Assembly: GCF_006717145.1 (NCBI RefSeq) | Contig: NZ_VFQF01000002.1 | Location: forward strand, 1,054,001-1,118,000 | Length of the DNA: 64,000 nt | Direction of reading: 5' to 3' | DNA from: Humibacillus xanthopallidus | GTDB lineage: Bacteria > Actinomycetota > Actinomycetes > Actinomycetales > Dermatophilaceae | Notes under the pieces: model-generated | Databases searched by the model: none | The model's input: the letters and a program-made list of their open reading frames with translations, nothing else | What the model was told of the DNA's origin: nothing | Program-made: the position numbers and the translations under genes | Shown: positions 62,706 to 64,000 of the stretch, one piece after another | Layout of the letters: every line of letters starts with the position of its first letter | Position numbering within the stretch: the stretch's first letter is position 1

Positions 62706-63596
62706 TCAGGTGACCGGACGGTTGGCCTGCTCCCAGCCGCGGCGGATGGCGGACTCGAGGTGCTCTAGCGGGTAGGGCAGGCGCTCGTCCGGCTCGCGCA
62801 GCGCCGCTTCGAGCGGTTGCCCCGCGAGCCGGCGTGCCCTGATGACCGACGCGACGATAGCGATGTCGTCGCGCTGGGCCTCGACGAAAGCGGGGTCGAC
62901 CGGGCGGCCGTGCCCCGGGACCACGACGGTGCGCGCGCTCGTCTGGTAGAGGTGCGAGGTGAGGGTGTCGGCCCAGTCGAAGGGCCAGCAGTCGCCGCCG
63001 AACGACGGGTGGGCGCTCTCCTCCACGAGGTCGCCGAGGAAGACCGCGTCGGTGTCGGGCACGACGACGGCGATGTCTCCGTCGGTGTGGCCGCGACCGG
63101 CATACGTCATCGTGACGCAGCGGTCACCGAGGTCGATGGTCGCGTTGCTGCCGAAGGTGCGGTCGGGCGCGCGCACGACCGTGGCCATGACCTCCGCAGC
63201 GTCCTGGGCCGTGTAGCCGTGCTCCGGCGCCGCACCGGGGTCGGCGCGGAAGAGCGCCTTGATGCGCTCCGCATCGGCCTCGAGCGTGCGTCCGACGTTG
63301 TCGTGGGCGTGCACGGTCGCGGTCTCGAAGGCGGCGTTGCCGAAGGTGTGGTCGAAGTGGACGTGGGTGTTGACGACGTGGGTGACCGTGATGTCGCGGC
63401 CGAGGCGGCGCACGTCGTCGAGGGCGTGCCGGCCCTGGACGTCGCTCGCCCGCGTGTCGATGACGACGGCGCCGTCGCGGCCGAGGACGAGCCCCACGTT
63501 GACGTCCCACTGGGGGTAGCGCGCCACGAAGACCCGGTCGGCGACCTCGACGAAACCGCGGGCGACCGAGGGCCGGGTCGGGGGCTGCGCCGTCAT
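62706..63596 (-). CDS. Metallo-beta-lactamase-fold hydrolase
   Basis: 296 aa, ATG 63596. Zn ligands: THVHFDHTFGN near 78, GRGHTDGDIAV (His) near 166, VFLGDLVEE (bridging Asp) near 187, VVPGHGRPVD (His) near 224. Closest to glyoxalase-II-like and quinoprotein-relay MBL hydrolases; substrate unknown. A TAGCGT box 6 nt before the ATG suggests leaderless transcription. Confidence 0.9.
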   Translation of the reverse strand: MTAQPPTRPSVARGFVEVADRVFVARYPQWDVNVGLVLGRDGAVVIDTRASDVQGRHALDDVRRLGRDITVTHVVNTHVHFDHTFGNAAFETATVHAHDNVGRTLEADAERIKALFRADPGAAPEHGYTAQDAAEVMATVVRAPDRTFGSNATIDLGDRCVTMTYAGRGHTDGDIAVVVPDTDAVFLGDLVEESAHPSFGGDCWPFDWADTLTSHLYQTSARTVVVPGHGRPVDPAFVEAQRDDIAIVASVIRARRLAGQPLEAALREPDERLPYPLEHLESAIRRGWEQANRPVT

Positions 63597-63602
63597 GCGC
63601 CC

Positions 63603-63608
63603 ACGCTA
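63603..63608 (-). promoter_or_regulatory. -10 box TAGCGT of the MBL hydrolase gene
   Basis: TAGCGT on the minus strand, 6 nt upstream of ATG 63596. No -35 recognised. Confidence 0.5.
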
Positions 63609-63698
63609 GCGGCGGGACGGGGCCCAGCAGGCTCCGGAACGGCTCTCGCCCGGTTGCGATGCCCGATTCGCGCCGATCGTGCTCTACCTTGGGTAGCC

Positions 63699-64000
63699 AT
63701 GTCCCTCGATACCCGCACCGAACGACGACAGGCCCGCCAGCGCCGCAACCTCGTCATCGGTGGGGTCGCCGCCCTCGCGTCGGTGCTCAGCGTGAGCCTG
63801 CTCGTCGCCCTCCTCACCGGCGGCGCCGACCAGCCCGCGTCGGCGGAGCAGCCGAACGGGCCGTCGACGAGCGCCTGGACACCCACCGACGACGACGTGT
63901 GGAGCGAGGCCCCCTCCACGACCTCGGTGCCGACCGTGACCGCCCCGGGTCTCACGGCCGCCACGGGCACCCCCACCGCCACCACGCCCGCCGCGCCGCA
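63699..64000 (+). CDS. Start of an exported Thr/Pro-rich protein (partial)
   Basis: Open from ATG 63699 to the window edge, at least 100 codons. Basic N-terminus (MSLDTRTERRQARQRR), a membrane helix about 18-42 (LVIGGVAALASVLSVSLLVA), then a Ser/Thr/Pro/Ala-rich stretch (TSVPTVTAPGLTAATGTPTA). Type II anchored or secreted protein with a wall-spanning linker; the functional domain lies beyond the window. TACCTT 8 nt upstream may be its -10. Confidence 0.7.
   Translation, partial: MSLDTRTERRQARQRRNLVIGGVAALASVLSVSLLVALLTGGADQPASAEQPNGPSTSAWTPTDDDVWSEAPSTTSVPTVTAPGLTAATGTPTATTPAAP

Overview
The window reads as chromosomal DNA of a high-GC actinobacterium (about 70% G+C by eye, GTG starts common, genes packed with 4-nt ATGA/GTGA overlaps). 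The gene set (LutABC, PpsR/PpsA, SigE-family sigma factor, DUF3263, class III cyclase, Mo transport) and style suggest Micrococcales, possibly Intrasporangiaceae-like; that placement is inference. About 57 protein genes are supported. I recognise no rRNA, tRNA or CRISPR locus.

Layout. 0-6.4 kb: lutA-lutB-lutC-ppsR-ppsA, a lactate-to-pyruvate-to-PEP route. 6.4-16.8 kb: DUF2252 protein, LPG-synthase-like membrane protein, SLC13/TrkA-C permease, leucyl aminopeptidase, an intergenic repeat cluster, a basic Ala-rich protein, glutaminase, an FMN hydroxy-acid oxidase, aquaporin. 17.0-24.0 kb: a coupled signalling operon (GAF-GAF hybrid kinase with two receivers, a lone receiver, a receiver-cyclase, a PGM1-like ATP-grasp ligase) followed by a Crp/Fnr regulator that could read the cyclase product. 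24-27.6 kb: SigE-family sigma factor with a membrane beta-propeller partner, DUF952, phosphotransferase.

27.6-36.7 kb looks accessory: a PH-like membrane protein, GrpB, and a coupled four-gene two-component operon in which the two kinases are degenerate in complementary ways (one keeps the phospho-His, the other keeps the ATP site), separated by an orphan DctP-like lipoprotein. A secreted TolB-like propeller is divergent from it. This stretch lacks the GTATGCCG word that is enriched in the rest of the window.

36.8-64 kb: arfB, an SDR and an acyl-CoA dehydrogenase, an MFS carrier, the molybdate operon with its own HTH-TOBE regulator, an ArsR/SRPBCC/VOC operon with a visible operator, a sedolisin and an M6 protease flanking gabT, SGNH hydrolase-ung, nagA, a HAD phosphatase, an IS30-family element inserted in a tandem repeat array, a VOC protein, a PLP decarboxylase, DUF3263, GNAT-P1 peptidase, M48 protease, a small beta-rich protein, an MBL hydrolase, and the start of a Thr/Pro-rich exported protein.

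Three things cut across the genes: at least ten starts sit 6-7 nt after a TAnnnT-like box (leaderless mRNAs); a 14-bp word CGACGAACTGCTCT occurs 14 times in three intergenic clusters; and CGGCATAC/GTATGCCG occurs about 30 times.
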